This document shows, one piece after another, positions 1-8,156 of a stretch of 64,000 nt of DNA. The position numbers and the translations under genes are program-made. Each line of letters begins with the position of its first letter. Position 1 is the first letter of the stretch. Location of the stretch: contig VGEP01000010.1 of NCBI GenBank assembly GCA_016869215.1, forward strand, positions 1 to 64,000. The letters are read 5' to 3'. A model generated the notes under the pieces. That model was not told the origin of the DNA. It saw only the letters and a program-made list of their open reading frames with translations, and did not search any database. The stretch is from Alphaproteobacteria bacterium. GTDB lineage: Bacteria; Pseudomonadota; Alphaproteobacteria; Rhizobiales; Xanthobacteraceae.

Positions 1-34
1 GCTCGCGCAAATCGGTGGAAAGAGGTCGGGTCAT
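1..34 (-). CDS. IS630-like transposase, N-terminal fragment cut by the window edge
   Basis: Read leftward from an ATG at 34, the only visible residues are MTRPLSTDLRE. They match the usual opening of IS630-family transposases of Rhizobiales (a M-x-R-P-L-S-x-D-L-R-E type start followed by a helix-turn-helix). A GGAGG sits 10 bases upstream, between the arms of a GCTGCTGGC/GCCAGCAGC inverted repeat (35-66). The rest of the gene lies outside the window, so intactness cannot be judged. The identification rests on eleven residues and is tentative. Confidence 0.5.
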   Translation of the reverse strand, partial: MTRPLSTDLRE

Positions 35-122
35 GAGCTGCTGGCCTCCAACCCAGCCAGCAGCTTGAATCACAATCCGTAGCCCAACGGAATCCCTATC
101 GATTCAGAAAAACGGTGAACCG

Positions 123-231
123 CTCTAAAGCGTTTTCGAGCGAAGTGGAAACCGGTTCGCGTAATGAAAACGCGTCAAAACAAAAAGCTGGAGCCTCGGC
201 TTTGATTCCATCAAAGCCGGAAAGGCTCTAG
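123..231. repeat. Rhizobiales-type dispersed intergenic repeat
   Basis: The stretch has two inverted repeats: GCGTTTTC (130-137) with GAAAACGC (166-173), and GGCTTTGAT (198-206) with ATCAAAGCC (210-218), the latter nested inside GAGCCT/AGGCTC (191-196, 223-228). The GCGTTTTCGAGCGAAGTGG core and the CCGGTTCGCG that follows are, from memory, widespread in intergenic DNA of Bradyrhizobium and relatives. It has no coding signature. It lies between the IS630-like edge and the HAD gene. Confidence 0.6.
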
Positions 232-253
232 ACACCGCGCTCAGCATTCGCCA

Positions 254-937
254 ATGCGGCGGCCGGATCGGGGGCCTCCCGTGTTCATCTTCGACTGCAA
301 CGGCGTTCTGGTCGACAGTGAAGCGATCGCCGCCACGGTTGCGTCGCACGAACTCACTCGCGCCGGATTTGCCGTCTCGCCCGACATCGTCGCGCGGTTT
401 TTCGCCGGCCGGCGGCCGAACGACATGCTGGCCGACATCGAAGCCGCGACCCAGCGCAAGCTGCCGGCGAATTTCGCCACTGTGCTTGCTGCGGCGACGC
501 TGCGCCGGCTGCGCGCGGAACTGCGCGCCACGGCCCATGTCGAGCACGCGCTGACCTGGCTGCGCGGCCCAAAATGCGTGGCTTCGTCCTCGCCGATCGA
601 CCGGGTCCGGCTGAGCCTGGAGAGCACTGGGCTGCTGCGGTTCTTCGATCCTTATCTGTTTTCGGCCAGCGACGTGCCACGCGGCAAGCCCGCGCCGGAC
701 CTGTTCCTCTACGCGGCCGCGAAGATGCGGGTCCGGCCGGCCGATTGCATCGTGGTCGAGGATTCGCCTGCGGGCGTGGCCGCGGCGACGGCGGCGGGCA
801 TGCTCGCCATCGGGTTCGTTGGCGGCAGCCACTACAATCCGAGCCTCGGCGCGCACCTGACCGGAGCCGGTGCGCGCGCGGTGATCGCCGACATGCGCGC
901 GCTCAAGAGCACTGTGGTCGCTCTGCGCGGCTGGTGA
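254..937 (+). CDS. HAD-superfamily hydrolase, beta-phosphoglucomutase/phosphatase-like
   Basis: This is a 227-residue HAD subfamily IA protein, the class that dephosphorylates small phosphometabolites in the cytoplasm. Motif I is FDCNGVLVDSE near residue 13, followed by a helical cap domain. Motif II is the ASSS near residue 112, the motif III lysine lies in RGKPAPDLF, and motif IV is VVEDSPAGV. In family members motif I normally reads DxD; here the second Asp, the general acid/base, is Asn (GAC TGC AAC at 293-301), so activity may be altered. An in-frame GTG at 281 is an alternative start just before motif I. The substrate is unknown. A T-rich terminator follows. Confidence 0.85.
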   Translation: MRRPDRGPPVFIFDCNGVLVDSEAIAATVASHELTRAGFAVSPDIVARFFAGRRPNDMLADIEAATQRKLPANFATVLAAATLRRLRAELRATAHVEHALTWLRGPKCVASSSPIDRVRLSLESTGLLRFFDPYLFSASDVPRGKPAPDLFLYAAAKMRVRPADCIVVEDSPAGVAAATAAGMLAIGFVGGSHYNPSLGAHLTGAGARAVIADMRALKSTVVALRGW

Positions 938-945
938 ATCCCTGG

Positions 946-987
946 AGACTGAATCAACTGCGTTGAATCAGTCTTTGGTTTCTTCTT
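946..987 (+). terminator. Rho-independent terminator after the HAD gene
   Basis: A 13-bp stem (arms 946-958 and 962-974, one A-A mismatch, TGC loop) is followed by a T-rich run (TTTGGTTTCTTCTTT). It begins 9 bases after the HAD stop codon. Confidence 0.75.
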
Positions 988-988
988 T

Positions 989-1037
989 GGGCATGATCTT
1001 TTCCGAAAACCGGTTCCCATTTTTCGGGATCATGCCC
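989..1037. repeat. Palindromic repeat with an ACCGGTTCCCA-type core
   Basis: Perfect outer arms GGGCATGATC (989-998) and GATCATGCCC (1028-1037) enclose TTTTCCGAAAACCGGTTCCC and a T-rich segment. The same core recurs at 31206-31256 with different outer arms. It is a known kind of Rhizobiales intergenic palindrome. Here it separates the convergent HAD and lipoprotein genes and may help end transcription on the lower strand. Confidence 0.7.
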
Positions 1038-1045
1038 CGTTCACT

Positions 1046-1738
1046 TCAGGATTGCTGACGAGGCCGCGGCGATCGCTGAGGCGCCTGGCGCTGCGGCGCG
1101 CGCCGGCGGTCCAAATCGCGTGCGCCGAGAGGGTCGAACCCGACATAGATCACGTAGGAGTCGATGTCGGCGCCTTTGGGCATCGGGAACGACAGATTTT
1201 CCTCGACGTGCGTGAACAGCACATTGGTATTGCCCGGGGCGATGGCGACGGAAAGCCGTTCGAGCTTGGTCACGATGGGCTTGGGGTCGACGCCTTCGTG
1301 CACCACGGCGAAGCGGATCGGCACGTCGACCTGCGCCGGCGCACCGGCCGGTCCGACGATCAGCCGGCCCTGCACGCCGACCTTGATGGAGACGATGTTG
1401 TTCGCCACCCGGCATTCGCGCGCAGTCTGACCGAAGCCGACCTGGTATCGCATGTTCATCGCGTTCTGCTCGGCGCCGTCCGACGTCGAGGTCAACGTCG
1501 ATGCGCCCTGGCGGATCGAAACGCCGGGACACTCGAAGTCGGCCGGTGTCTGCACGCCGGCCAGTGCGTTGCTGCCGGCCGCCTCCGAGCCGGAACTCGT
1601 GCCGGAACCCGTGCCGAACACCGACGCAAACGAGGGCGCGGACGGCAGCGACGGCGTCGACGCGCAGCCCGCCAGCGCCAGTCCCGTCAGGACCAGTGCA
1701 AACGACAGCCCGGTGCCCCGGTGTCCATCCTCACGCAT
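1046..1738 (-). CDS. Putative outer-membrane lipoprotein of unknown function
   Basis: From an ATG at 1738 the product has 230 residues. It starts with a short basic segment, a hydrophobic stretch and the lipobox LALAGC, so it should be lipidated on Cys and exported. A Ser/Gly-rich linker (about residues 28-55) leads into a soluble domain holding two further Cys (in the ECPG and RECRV segments). The reading frame is open further upstream, but only this start places the signal peptide at the N-terminus, and a purine-rich GGGTGGGGT precedes it. The basic, Gln/Arg-rich tail is probably disordered. I do not recognise a specific family. It is the last gene of the leftward block and ends beside a palindromic repeat. 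Confidence 0.75.
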   Translation of the reverse strand: MREDGHRGTGLSFALVLTGLALAGCASTPSLPSAPSFASVFGTGSGTSSGSEAAGSNALAGVQTPADFECPGVSIRQGASTLTSTSDGAEQNAMNMRYQVGFGQTARECRVANNIVSIKVGVQGRLIVGPAGAPAQVDVPIRFAVVHEGVDPKPIVTKLERLSVAIAPGNTNVLFTHVEENLSFPMPKGADIDSYVIYVGFDPLGARDLDRRRAPQRQAPQRSPRPRQQS

Positions 1739-1848
1739 ACCCCACCCTACCCTTACGCCCCGTATTGGCCCGGAAAGGCTAAATCCCGGTAAATCCGCGG
1801 GCTTTATAGCAAGCCGACCGTGGCAGCCCCAAGGCGCGCCGCGGCGCA

Positions 1849-2436
1849 TTATGGCGCAGGATCGTCCTGCAGGCGGGCATAGAGCAGATGATCCTGCCAG
1901 ATGCCGTTGATGCAGAGGTATCCGCGCGCATATCCCTCGCGCCGGAAGCCGGTCTTTTCCAGAAGCCGCATCGAAGCCAGATTGGTCGGGATACAGGCCG
2001 CCTCCAGCCGGTGCAGCCGCAACATTTCGAATGCGGCTGGCGCCAGCGCCCGCACCGCAGCACTCATATGGCCGCGCCGGATATGCGGCAAGCCACACCA
2101 GTATCCGAGGCTTCCGGACTGGGCGACGCCCCGGCGCACGTTGGCAAGCGTCACGCCTCCGACCAGCACGTTGTCGTCCTTGCGGAACACAAAGAACGGA
2201 TAGGCCTGATCGGTCCGCATATCTTCAGAGTATCGCCGGATGCGTTGCCGAAACGCCCCGCGGGTCAGGTCGTCGGCCGGCCAGATCGGCTCCCACGGGG
2301 TGAGAAACTTGCGGCTGACCTCGCGCAGCTCCGACCAGGCCGGATAGTCCGTCATCTGCGGCAAACGCAGGATAACGCCGTCGCCGACGATCGGCGGCAG
2401 AGGTTCAGGAGAACTGAGCGTGAGAAACAGCGCCAT
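1849..2436 (-). CDS. GNAT N-acetyltransferase, RimJ/RimL type
   Basis: This 195-residue protein has the RimJ/RimL layout: an N-terminal GVILRLPQMTDYPAW strand, a central acetyl-CoA binding segment with IRRGHMSAAVRAL (a degenerate RGxG pyrophosphate loop) near residue 120, and the C-terminal TNLASMRLLEKTGFRREGYAR motif typical of the family. Such enzymes acetylate N-terminal residues of ribosomal or other proteins; the real substrate cannot be read from sequence. It lies 9 bases downstream of the M16 peptidase gene and is probably co-transcribed with thrC and that gene. The length is normal and no break is seen. Confidence 0.85.
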   Translation of the reverse strand: MALFLTLSSPEPLPPIVGDGVILRLPQMTDYPAWSELREVSRKFLTPWEPIWPADDLTRGAFRQRIRRYSEDMRTDQAYPFFVFRKDDNVLVGGVTLANVRRGVAQSGSLGYWCGLPHIRRGHMSAAVRALAPAAFEMLRLHRLEAACIPTNLASMRLLEKTGFRREGYARGYLCINGIWQDHLLYARLQDDPAP

Positions 2437-2445
2437 GGTGCGTCA

Positions 2446-3717
2446 TCAAGCGGCCCGGCGCTTCAAACTGTCCACGATTGCCTCGGCGCCCTCAAGGCCC
2501 TTGGCCGGCCCCAGCGCGGCCACGGCGGGACGCGCCCGCGCGATCAGGGCTTTGCCCGCGGCGCGCGCGCTATCCACCGTGACGGCGTCGACCCGGGCGA
2601 CCAGTTCTTCGATCGGCAGCGGGCGGCCGTGGATCAGGATCTGGTTGGCAAGCTGGCGCGCCCGCGCGCCCGAGCTTTCCAGCGCCATCAGCAGGCCGAC
2701 CTTGAGCTGCGACTTGGCGCGGGCGACCTCAGCCTCGGTGAGATCGACGCTGCAGGCGGCGGTCTGGTCCACCACCACGCTCATGAGTTCCTTCACGTCG
2801 GCGGCATCGGTGCCCGCGTAGATGCCGAACATTCCGGTGTCGACATACGGCGCGTGAAACGCGGAAACCGTGTAGCAAAGGCCGCGATTCTCGCGCACCT
2901 CCTGGAACAGGCGCGAGGACATTCCGCCGCCGAGCACGATGGAAAAAACCTGAAGGCTGTAGAGGTCGGAATCGCGCTGCGGCAGGCCCTCCAGCGCGAG
3001 CGCGATATGAACCTGCTCCAGATCGCGGGCTTCGAGCTTGGCGCCGCCGCCGAACTTGGCCGATTGCGGCACCGGCGCCGCCGGCCCGTTGAACGCCGCG
3101 AAGTTCTTCCCGACCTCCGCAACGACCGCAGCGTGTTCGACCGCGCCGGTCGCCGCCACGACCATGTCCGGCCCGCGATAGTTCCGCGCCAGATAAGTCT
3201 GCAGGTTCTGGGCCCCGAACGAGGACACGCTCTCCGGCGTACCCAGAATCGGCCGCCCCATCGGCTGGTTCGGGTATGCGATCGATTGCAGATAGTCGAA
3301 CACCAGATCGTCGGGATTGTCCTCGGTCGCACCGATCTCCTGGACGATCACATTCTGCTCGCGCTTGAGCTCCGCCGGATCGAACGCCGGATTGGCGAGA
3401 ATGTCCGCGATCACGTCGAGCGCGAGCGGAATGTCGGCCTTGAGCACGCTCGCATAATAGGCCGTGGTCTCGAAGCTGGTCGCCGCGTTGATGTCGCCGC
3501 CGACCGCCTCGATTTCCTCGGCAATCCGGCGCGCGCTGCGCCGCTTGGTGCCTTTGAAGGCCATGTGCTCCAAAAGGTGCGAGATGCCGTGCTCGTTGCT
3601 CTGTTCGTCGCGGCTTCCGGAACCGACCCAGCAGCCCAGCGTCGCGGTCTGCAGATGCGGCATGTCGTCCGTGATCACGGTCAGGCCCGAGGGGAGGCGC
3701 GTGACTTCTACGCTCAT
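2446..3717 (-). CDS. M16-family zinc peptidase, processing-peptidase-like
   Basis: This 423-residue protein belongs to the pitrilysin/insulinase family, close to mitochondrial processing peptidase beta. The inverted zinc motif HLLEH lies at residues 47-51, and the distal glutamates are within EQNVIVQEIGATEDNP near residue 125. The second half-domain carries the GGGMSSRLFQEVRENRGLCY signature. Both M16 halves are present, so a single-chain enzyme is expected. Its ATG overlaps the thrC stop (ATGA, 3714-3717), which indicates translational coupling. The threonine synthase - M16 peptidase - GNAT order is common in Bradyrhizobium-type genomes. The physiological substrate is unknown. Confidence 0.93.
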   Translation of the reverse strand: MSVEVTRLPSGLTVITDDMPHLQTATLGCWVGSGSRDEQSNEHGISHLLEHMAFKGTKRRSARRIAEEIEAVGGDINAATSFETTAYYASVLKADIPLALDVIADILANPAFDPAELKREQNVIVQEIGATEDNPDDLVFDYLQSIAYPNQPMGRPILGTPESVSSFGAQNLQTYLARNYRGPDMVVAATGAVEHAAVVAEVGKNFAAFNGPAAPVPQSAKFGGGAKLEARDLEQVHIALALEGLPQRDSDLYSLQVFSIVLGGGMSSRLFQEVRENRGLCYTVSAFHAPYVDTGMFGIYAGTDAADVKELMSVVVDQTAACSVDLTEAEVARAKSQLKVGLLMALESSGARARQLANQILIHGRPLPIEELVARVDAVTVDSARAAGKALIARARPAVAALGPAKGLEGAEAIVDSLKRRAA

Positions 3718-5129
3718 GCCGCTGCTCCTTCGCGCGCGGCACGGCTGGCCGCCAGTACGGTTCGTTCAAGAATTGCTTGATCGGCGGGCATCGCCGACAC
3801 GCGCTCGCGGCGCGACGGCAGGTCGGCGAGCCAATCCGGCAGCGCCGGCCGCACACCGCACGCCGCCTCGACCGCATCCGGAAACTTTGCGGGATGGGCG
3901 GTTCCGAGCACGATCATGGGTGTTGCCGGATTGCGCTGTTCCTTCTCGGCGACCGCGAGCCCGACCGCGGTGTGCGGATCGACGAGGCGCGAGGTCTCGC
4001 GCAGCGTGGTGCGGATCGCGGACGCGGTCTCGTTCTCGTCGGCGCGTCCGGCCGAGAACAACGCCCGGATCTCGGACAAGGCCGCATCCGACATAGAAAA
4101 CCGCCGCGACTGCGCAAGCGAGGCCATCAGGCCCCGCACGGCGCCGGCGTCGCGGCCGTTCGCCTCGAACAGCAGCCGTTCGAAATTCGACGAGACCTGG
4201 ATGTCCATCGATGGCGACGACGTCGGAACCACATCGCGCACCTCGTAGGTCCCGGTCGCAAGCGTCCGCGCCAGGATGTCGTTGACGTTGGTGGCGACCG
4301 TCAGCCGCTCGACCGGCAGGCCCATGCGGGCCGCCACATAGCCCGCGAACACATCGCCGAAGTTGCCGGTCGGCACCGTGAACGCAACCTTGCGATGCGG
4401 CGCGCCGAGCGTGGCAGCAGCGGTAAAGTAATAGACGACTTGCGCGAGCAGGCGCGCCCAGTTGATCGAGTTGACGCCGGACAAGCGGACCCGATCGCGG
4501 AAGGCATGATGGTTGAACAGGCCCTTCACCAGCGCCTGACAGTCGTCGAACGTGCCTTCGACCGCGATGGCGTGCACGTTGTCGTCGGGCGCCGTCGTCA
4601 TCATCAGGCGCTGCACGTCGGAAATTCGGCCGTGCGGAAACAGCACGAACAGGTCGGCGCGGGCGCGGCCGCGGAAGGCTTCGACCGCAGCGCCGCCGGT
4701 GTCGCCCGAGGTCGCAACGACGATGGTGGTGCGTTCGCCGCGCGCCGCCAGCGCATGATCCATCAGCCGCGCCAGGAACTGCATGGCGACGTCCTTGAAC
4801 GCCAACGTCGGGCCATGAAACAGCTCCAGCAGGAAGGTGTTGGTCCCGACCTGGCTGACGGGGACCACAGCTGGATGACGGAAGGTTCCGTAAGCCTCGC
4901 GGGCCAAGCGCGCGAGATCGGGCTCGGTCAGACCGTCGCCGACGAACGGCCTCATCACTTCGATGGCGACTTCGGCATAGGGCCGCCCGGCCAACGCAGC
5001 GATCGCCTCCGGCGACAGCCTTGGCCAATAGTCCGGCACATAAAGCCCGCCATCGCGGGCAAGTCCCGCGAGCATGACGTCAATGAAGCCGAGCGGCGAG
5101 GCCTCGCCGCGGGTGGAGACGTAGTGCAC
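3714..5129 (-). CDS. thrC: Threonine synthase
   Basis: This enzyme converts O-phosphohomoserine to threonine with pyridoxal phosphate, in the cytoplasm. The 471-residue product begins with the family signature MHYVSTRGEASPLGF. It carries the PLP-binding lysine K112 in HGPTLAFKDVAMQF and the phosphate-binding ATSGDTGGAAVEAF loop. The length fits the long bacterial ThrC type. It is the first gene of a coupled trio with the M16 peptidase (4-base overlap) and the GNAT. About 150 bases separate it from SURF1, including an AT-rich patch near 5186-5215 that may hold its promoter. Nothing unusual is seen. Confidence 0.96.
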   Translation of the reverse strand: MHYVSTRGEASPLGFIDVMLAGLARDGGLYVPDYWPRLSPEAIAALAGRPYAEVAIEVMRPFVGDGLTEPDLARLAREAYGTFRHPAVVPVSQVGTNTFLLELFHGPTLAFKDVAMQFLARLMDHALAARGERTTIVVATSGDTGGAAVEAFRGRARADLFVLFPHGRISDVQRLMMTTAPDDNVHAIAVEGTFDDCQALVKGLFNHHAFRDRVRLSGVNSINWARLLAQVVYYFTAAATLGAPHRKVAFTVPTGNFGDVFAGYVAARMGLPVERLTVATNVNDILARTLATGTYEVRDVVPTSSPSMDIQVSSNFERLLFEANGRDAGAVRGLMASLAQSRRFSMSDAALSEIRALFSAGRADENETASAIRTTLRETSRLVDPHTAVGLAVAEKEQRNPATPMIVLGTAHPAKFPDAVEAACGVRPALPDWLADLPSRRERVSAMPADQAILERTVLAASRAAREGAAA

Positions 5130-5280
5130 GAACGATCCCTGAGTCTGATCGCCGGACCTTAGGCGGCCCGATCCGGTTTCACAAGAAATCCATTAACACC
5201 ATGAATTTATGAAGGAAACCGGCTTCAGTCCGGATCGGTCCGCCGGTTGCATGGCCTTGGGATGTGCAACCGTAGCGGTG

Positions 5281-6015
5281 CTATCCGGCCGGCTCGTTCG
5301 CCCGCCGGCGACTGCTCCACCAGACCGCAAAAACGGCGGCGAGAACGCCCGCAAGGCTGAACCAAGTCAGCGCGTATTGCAGATGGTCGTTGCGCAGGCG
5401 GACCTTCAGCGCGGCGGGACGCGGCGACCCGCCTTCGGGAACCGGCGACTCTTGCTCGATATAGAACGGCGCCACCGGACCCCAGTTCCGGACCTGCGCC
5501 ATCTTCCCCGGATCGCGCACAAACCAGATCGAACCGCCGGAGTCATGATCCGCGACGAACCAGCTCGGCGCCTCCGGCCAGCGTAGCACGCCCACAATGT
5601 CGAGCGAGCCGGACGGCCGCGGATAGGTCCGGTCCGCGGCAAAGCCACGGTTGACCACCACCTGCTCGCCGGACGGCAGGCGTCCGGGCGCGAGCACGAA
5701 GTAGCCTGGCGACTTGATGTCGTCGCGCAAGGGAGAGCCGCCCGTGTACAACAGCGCATCGTCGGCGTTCGCAAACTGCACCGTCAGGCGCACACGCAGG
5801 AACTCGGAATCGCCCACTCGCAGCCGCGGCCACTCGGCCGGCGGCGGCAATGCGATTGGCGCGGCCGACAGACGCCGATCGAGTTGCGCGATCAGCGCCT
5901 CCTTCCAGGCCTTGCGCTCAAGTTGCCAAAGGCCGAGCCCGACCAGCACAGCCAGCCCTGCGAGCGTCATAACCGCGGGAACGATTGCCGCGTTGGACTG
6001 GCGCGAGACGATCAC
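5281..6015 (-). CDS. surf1: SURF1-family cytochrome oxidase assembly protein
   Basis: SURF1 proteins bind heme a and help insert it into oxidase subunit I. The 244-residue product has the family shape: an N-terminal membrane helix (VMTLAGLAVLVGLGLWQLERKAWK), a periplasmic domain with VNRGFAAD and the GSIWFVRDPGKMAQ segment, and a C-terminal helix starting at NDHLQYALTWFSLAG. I chose the GTG at 6015 because it overlaps the DUF983 stop as GTGA and gives a normal N-terminus. The open frame runs further upstream but only through DUF983 coding sequence. It is the last gene of the oxidase block. Confidence 0.92.
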   Translation of the reverse strand: MIVSRQSNAAIVPAVMTLAGLAVLVGLGLWQLERKAWKEALIAQLDRRLSAAPIALPPPAEWPRLRVGDSEFLRVRLTVQFANADDALLYTGGSPLRDDIKSPGYFVLAPGRLPSGEQVVVNRGFAADRTYPRPSGSLDIVGVLRWPEAPSWFVADHDSGGSIWFVRDPGKMAQVRNWGPVAPFYIEQESPVPEGGSPRPAALKVRLRNDHLQYALTWFSLAGVLAAVFAVWWSSRRRANEPAG

Positions 6016-6377
6016 TGTCCGCGGCCCTCGGCGGCCTTGTGCCGGTACTGCAACGCAATCATCAGGCCTTTCATCGGCCGCAGCGGCAAGAGCGTGACGG
6101 CCAGGATCGACGGACCCCACAACAGGGCATGCACCCAAAACGGCGGCTCGTATTTGAACTCCACGATCAGCGCCGCGCCGACCACCACCAGTCCCGCCAG
6201 CAGGATCACGAACACGGCCGGCCCGTCTCCGGAATCCGCAAAGGCCAAATCCAGCCCGCAATGCTCACAACGCGGACGGAGCTCCAGGAAGCCCTGGAAC
6301 AGGCGGCCCTGGCCGCAGCGCGGGCAGCGGCAGGTAAGCCCGGTGCAAAACGGCGACAGCTCAGGCATCTCGGTCAT
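6012..6377 (-). CDS. DUF983 zinc-ribbon membrane protein
   Basis: The 121-residue protein has two CxxC pairs (CPRCGQG and CEHCG, residues 18-41) forming a zinc ribbon. Two membrane segments follow (about residues 52-72 and 82-102) separated by KYEPPFWVHALLWGP, a DUF983 hallmark. In alphaproteobacteria this family sits between oxidase subunit III and SURF1, as here. The role is unproven, and involvement in oxidase biogenesis is inferred only from position. Its stop overlaps the SURF1 start. A strong hairpin lies between it and ctaE. Confidence 0.9.
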   Translation of the reverse strand: MTEMPELSPFCTGLTCRCPRCGQGRLFQGFLELRPRCEHCGLDLAFADSGDGPAVFVILLAGLVVVGAALIVEFKYEPPFWVHALLWGPSILAVTLLPLRPMKGLMIALQYRHKAAEGRGQ

Positions 6378-6396
6378 CCGGTCCTCTCAACGCAAA

Positions 6397-6416
6397 GGGG
6401 CGGCTTGCGCCGCCCC
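6397..6416 (-). terminator. GC-rich hairpin between ctaE and DUF983
   Basis: GGGGCGGC (6397-6404) and GCCGCCCC (6409-6416) form a perfect 8-bp stem with a 4-base loop. On the lower strand only three T residues follow, so it may be a partial terminator or an mRNA-stabilising hairpin that lowers expression of DUF983/SURF1 relative to the oxidase subunits. Confidence 0.4.
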
Positions 6417-6444
6417 CCCCCGGTCGCCGCAAACCACGGCAAGC

Positions 6445-7305
6445 TTAGTGCGCCAGCGGCGTCCCCGCCGCCCACACGTAGATGCATGCGAACAGAAACA
6501 GCCAGACCACGTCGACGAAATGCCAGTACCAGGCGGCGAATTCGAAGCCGAGATGATGCGTCGGCGTGAAGTGCCCCTTGTAGGCGCGGACCAGGCACAC
6601 GATCAGGAACGCGGTCCCGATCAGAACGTGCGCGCCGTGGAACCCGGTCGCCATGAAGAACGTCGCGCCGTAGATGTGCCCACCGTAGGTGAAAGCCGCG
6701 TGCGCGTACTCGTAGGCCTGCACGCAGGTGAACAGGGCGCCAAGAATGATGGTGAGCCACAGGCCGTTGATCAGGCCCTTGCGGTCGCCGTGCAGCAGCG
6801 CGTGGTGCGCCCAGGTCACCGTGGTTCCCGAGGTGAGCAGGATCAGCGTGTTGAGCAGCGGCAGGTGCCACGGATCGAACGTGCCCTTGAAGTGCTCGCT
6901 CGGGACCGGCGGCCAGACATTGCCGAGCAGCTCGGCGCGCAAGAACTGGTTCGCATCGGCCGGAAACAGCGCGGTGTTGAAATAGGCCCAGAACCACGCG
7001 ACGAAGAACATCACCTCGGAGGCGATGAACAGGATCATCCCGTAGCGGTGGGAAATCTGCACCACGCGCGTATGGAAGCCGCCGTGCTCGGCCTCTTTCA
7101 CGACGTCGCGCCACCACGCGAACATGGTGTAGAGCACGCCGATCACGCCGATACCGAACACCAGCGACGCCGCCGGGAACATCTTGTGCATCCAGGCAAT
7201 CAGCCCGACCGCCATGATGAAAGCCGAGACGGAACCGACCGCCGGCCACGGGCTCGGATCGACCAGGTGGTAATCGTGTTTCGGCTTGGCGTGCGCGTCA
7301 GCCAT
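6445..7305 (-). CDS. ctaE: Cytochrome c oxidase subunit III
   Basis: Subunit III is a seven-helix membrane subunit of the aa3-type terminal oxidase that stabilises proton uptake at subunit I. The 286-residue product starts [20 protein letters not shown]. It contains the conserved [11 protein letters not shown] segment near residue 100, [15 protein letters not shown], and the C-terminal [16 protein letters not shown] helix. The length is the usual one for alphaproteobacteria. It lies in the order ctaC-ctaD-ctaB-coxF-ctaG-ctaE, 69 bases after ctaG, and clearly belongs to the same transcription block. Confidence 0.97.
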   Translation of the reverse strand: MADAHAKPKHDYHLVDPSPWPAVGSVSAFIMAVGLIAWMHKMFPAASLVFGIGVIGVLYTMFAWWRDVVKEAEHGGFHTRVVQISHRYGMILFIASEVMFFVAWFWAYFNTALFPADANQFLRAELLGNVWPPVPSEHFKGTFDPWHLPLLNTLILLTSGTTVTWAHHALLHGDRKGLINGLWLTIILGALFTCVQAYEYAHAAFTYGGHIYGATFFMATGFHGAHVLIGTAFLIVCLVRAYKGHFTPTHHLGFEFAAWYWHFVDVVWLFLFACIYVWAAGTPLAH

Positions 7306-7374
7306 TTCGTTCTCCGTTCAATCCTTGTCTCGGTCGTGCGCCGTATTCGGTTTCGTGTCGGTCCATCCGCGGAT

Positions 7375-7965
7375 TCAGATCGCTCCCGGCCGCGCGGCGG
7401 CCGCGACCGGCCGTGCCGGCTCGCGCTGCGGATAGAAGGTGTAGGACAATGTGATCGAGCTCGCGCCCACGCCGTCGGCGTCCTTGACCAGCGCCGGATC
7501 GATGTAGAACACCACCGGCATGTCGCGCTTCTCGCCTGCCTTGAGCGTCTGGTCCGTGAAGCAGAAGCAATTGATCTTTTGGAAGAACACGCCGAGGTTC
7601 AGCGGCGCGACGTTGTAACCGGCGGCGGCCGTGATCTCGCGCGCGGCCTGATTGATCACCCGGTAGTTGACCGTCACGACTTCGCCGAGGCGGACCTCGA
7701 TCGAATTGACCTCCGGCTCGAAGCGCCACGGCAGTCCGGGGCCGGTGTTGGCGTCGAAGCGCACCGTGATCTTGCGGTCGACCGTGTAGCCCGGCAGCGA
7801 GGTCGCCACCTGGGTCCGGCCGTTAAAACCGGTCACGCGGCAAAACCAGTCGTACAGCGGAACCGCGGCATAGGCCGCGCCGACCATCATGGCCACGCAC
7901 GCACCGCAGGCCGCGGCGACGGCGAGGTCGCGGCGGCGGACGACGGTTTCGGGCGAAGCGGCCAT
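7375..7965 (-). CDS. ctaG: Cytochrome c oxidase assembly protein CtaG/Cox11
   Basis: Cox11 delivers copper to the CuB site of oxidase subunit I from the periplasmic side. The 196-residue protein has one N-terminal membrane helix (AAACGACVAMMVGAAYAAVPLYDWFCRVTG, shared family core VPLYDWFCRVTGF). Its copper motif is CFCF within FQKINCFCFTDQTL, and the C-terminal LSYTFYP is also present. The ATG at 7965 is used here. A GTG at 7977 overlapping the upstream stop (GTGA) would add four residues and is equally plausible, since tight coupling is the rule in this block. Confidence 0.93.
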   Translation of the reverse strand: MAASPETVVRRRDLAVAAACGACVAMMVGAAYAAVPLYDWFCRVTGFNGRTQVATSLPGYTVDRKITVRFDANTGPGLPWRFEPEVNSIEVRLGEVVTVNYRVINQAAREITAAAGYNVAPLNLGVFFQKINCFCFTDQTLKAGEKRDMPVVFYIDPALVKDADGVGASSITLSYTFYPQREPARPVAAAARPGAI

Positions 7966-7973
7966 GGCGCGGA

Positions 7974-8156
7974 TCACAATGGGCGGTTCATGACGCCGGG
8001 TCCGAGCTTGACCACGGTGACGATGTAAACGAGTAGAACCAGCACGCCGAGCGTCAGCGCAAGCGCGATCGAGCGCGCGCGGCGGCGGCGCTTCTGTTCT
8101 TCGGTGAGCACGATGCCCGGCTCGGTCGGCTGCTGCTCGCTCATGGCCATGCTCAT
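7974..8156 (-). CDS. CoxF-like small membrane protein
   Basis: The 60-residue product (MSMAMSEQQ...) has a basic patch QKRRRRARS and one membrane helix [23 protein letters not shown] small one-helix protein at this spot between ctaB and ctaG is standard in Rhizobiales and is often called CoxF. Its function is not established, and a part in oxidase assembly is inferred from position. The ATG at 8156 overlaps the ctaB stop (ATGA). ATGs at 8150 and 8144 are alternatives. Confidence 0.8.
   Translation of the reverse strand: MSMAMSEQQPTEPGIVLTEEQKRRRRARSIALALTLGVLVLLVYIVTVVKLGPGVMNRPL

Noticed and set aside
1041-1792. Open frames on the upper strand opposite the lipoprotein gene (up to 246 codons)
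   Set aside because: They have no family resemblance and are Arg/Asp/Gly-rich, as mirror frames of GC-rich coding DNA are.
5281-6261. Longer SURF1 start reaching into DUF983
   Set aside because: The extra residues are out-of-frame translation of DUF983; the GTG at 6015 with the GTGA overlap gives the normal SURF1 N-terminus.
1888-8028. Very long upper-strand open frames (630 and 714 codons) over the oxidase/thrC block
   Set aside because: They mirror well-supported genes on the lower strand, have Arg/His/Asp-rich composition, and contain no known domain.
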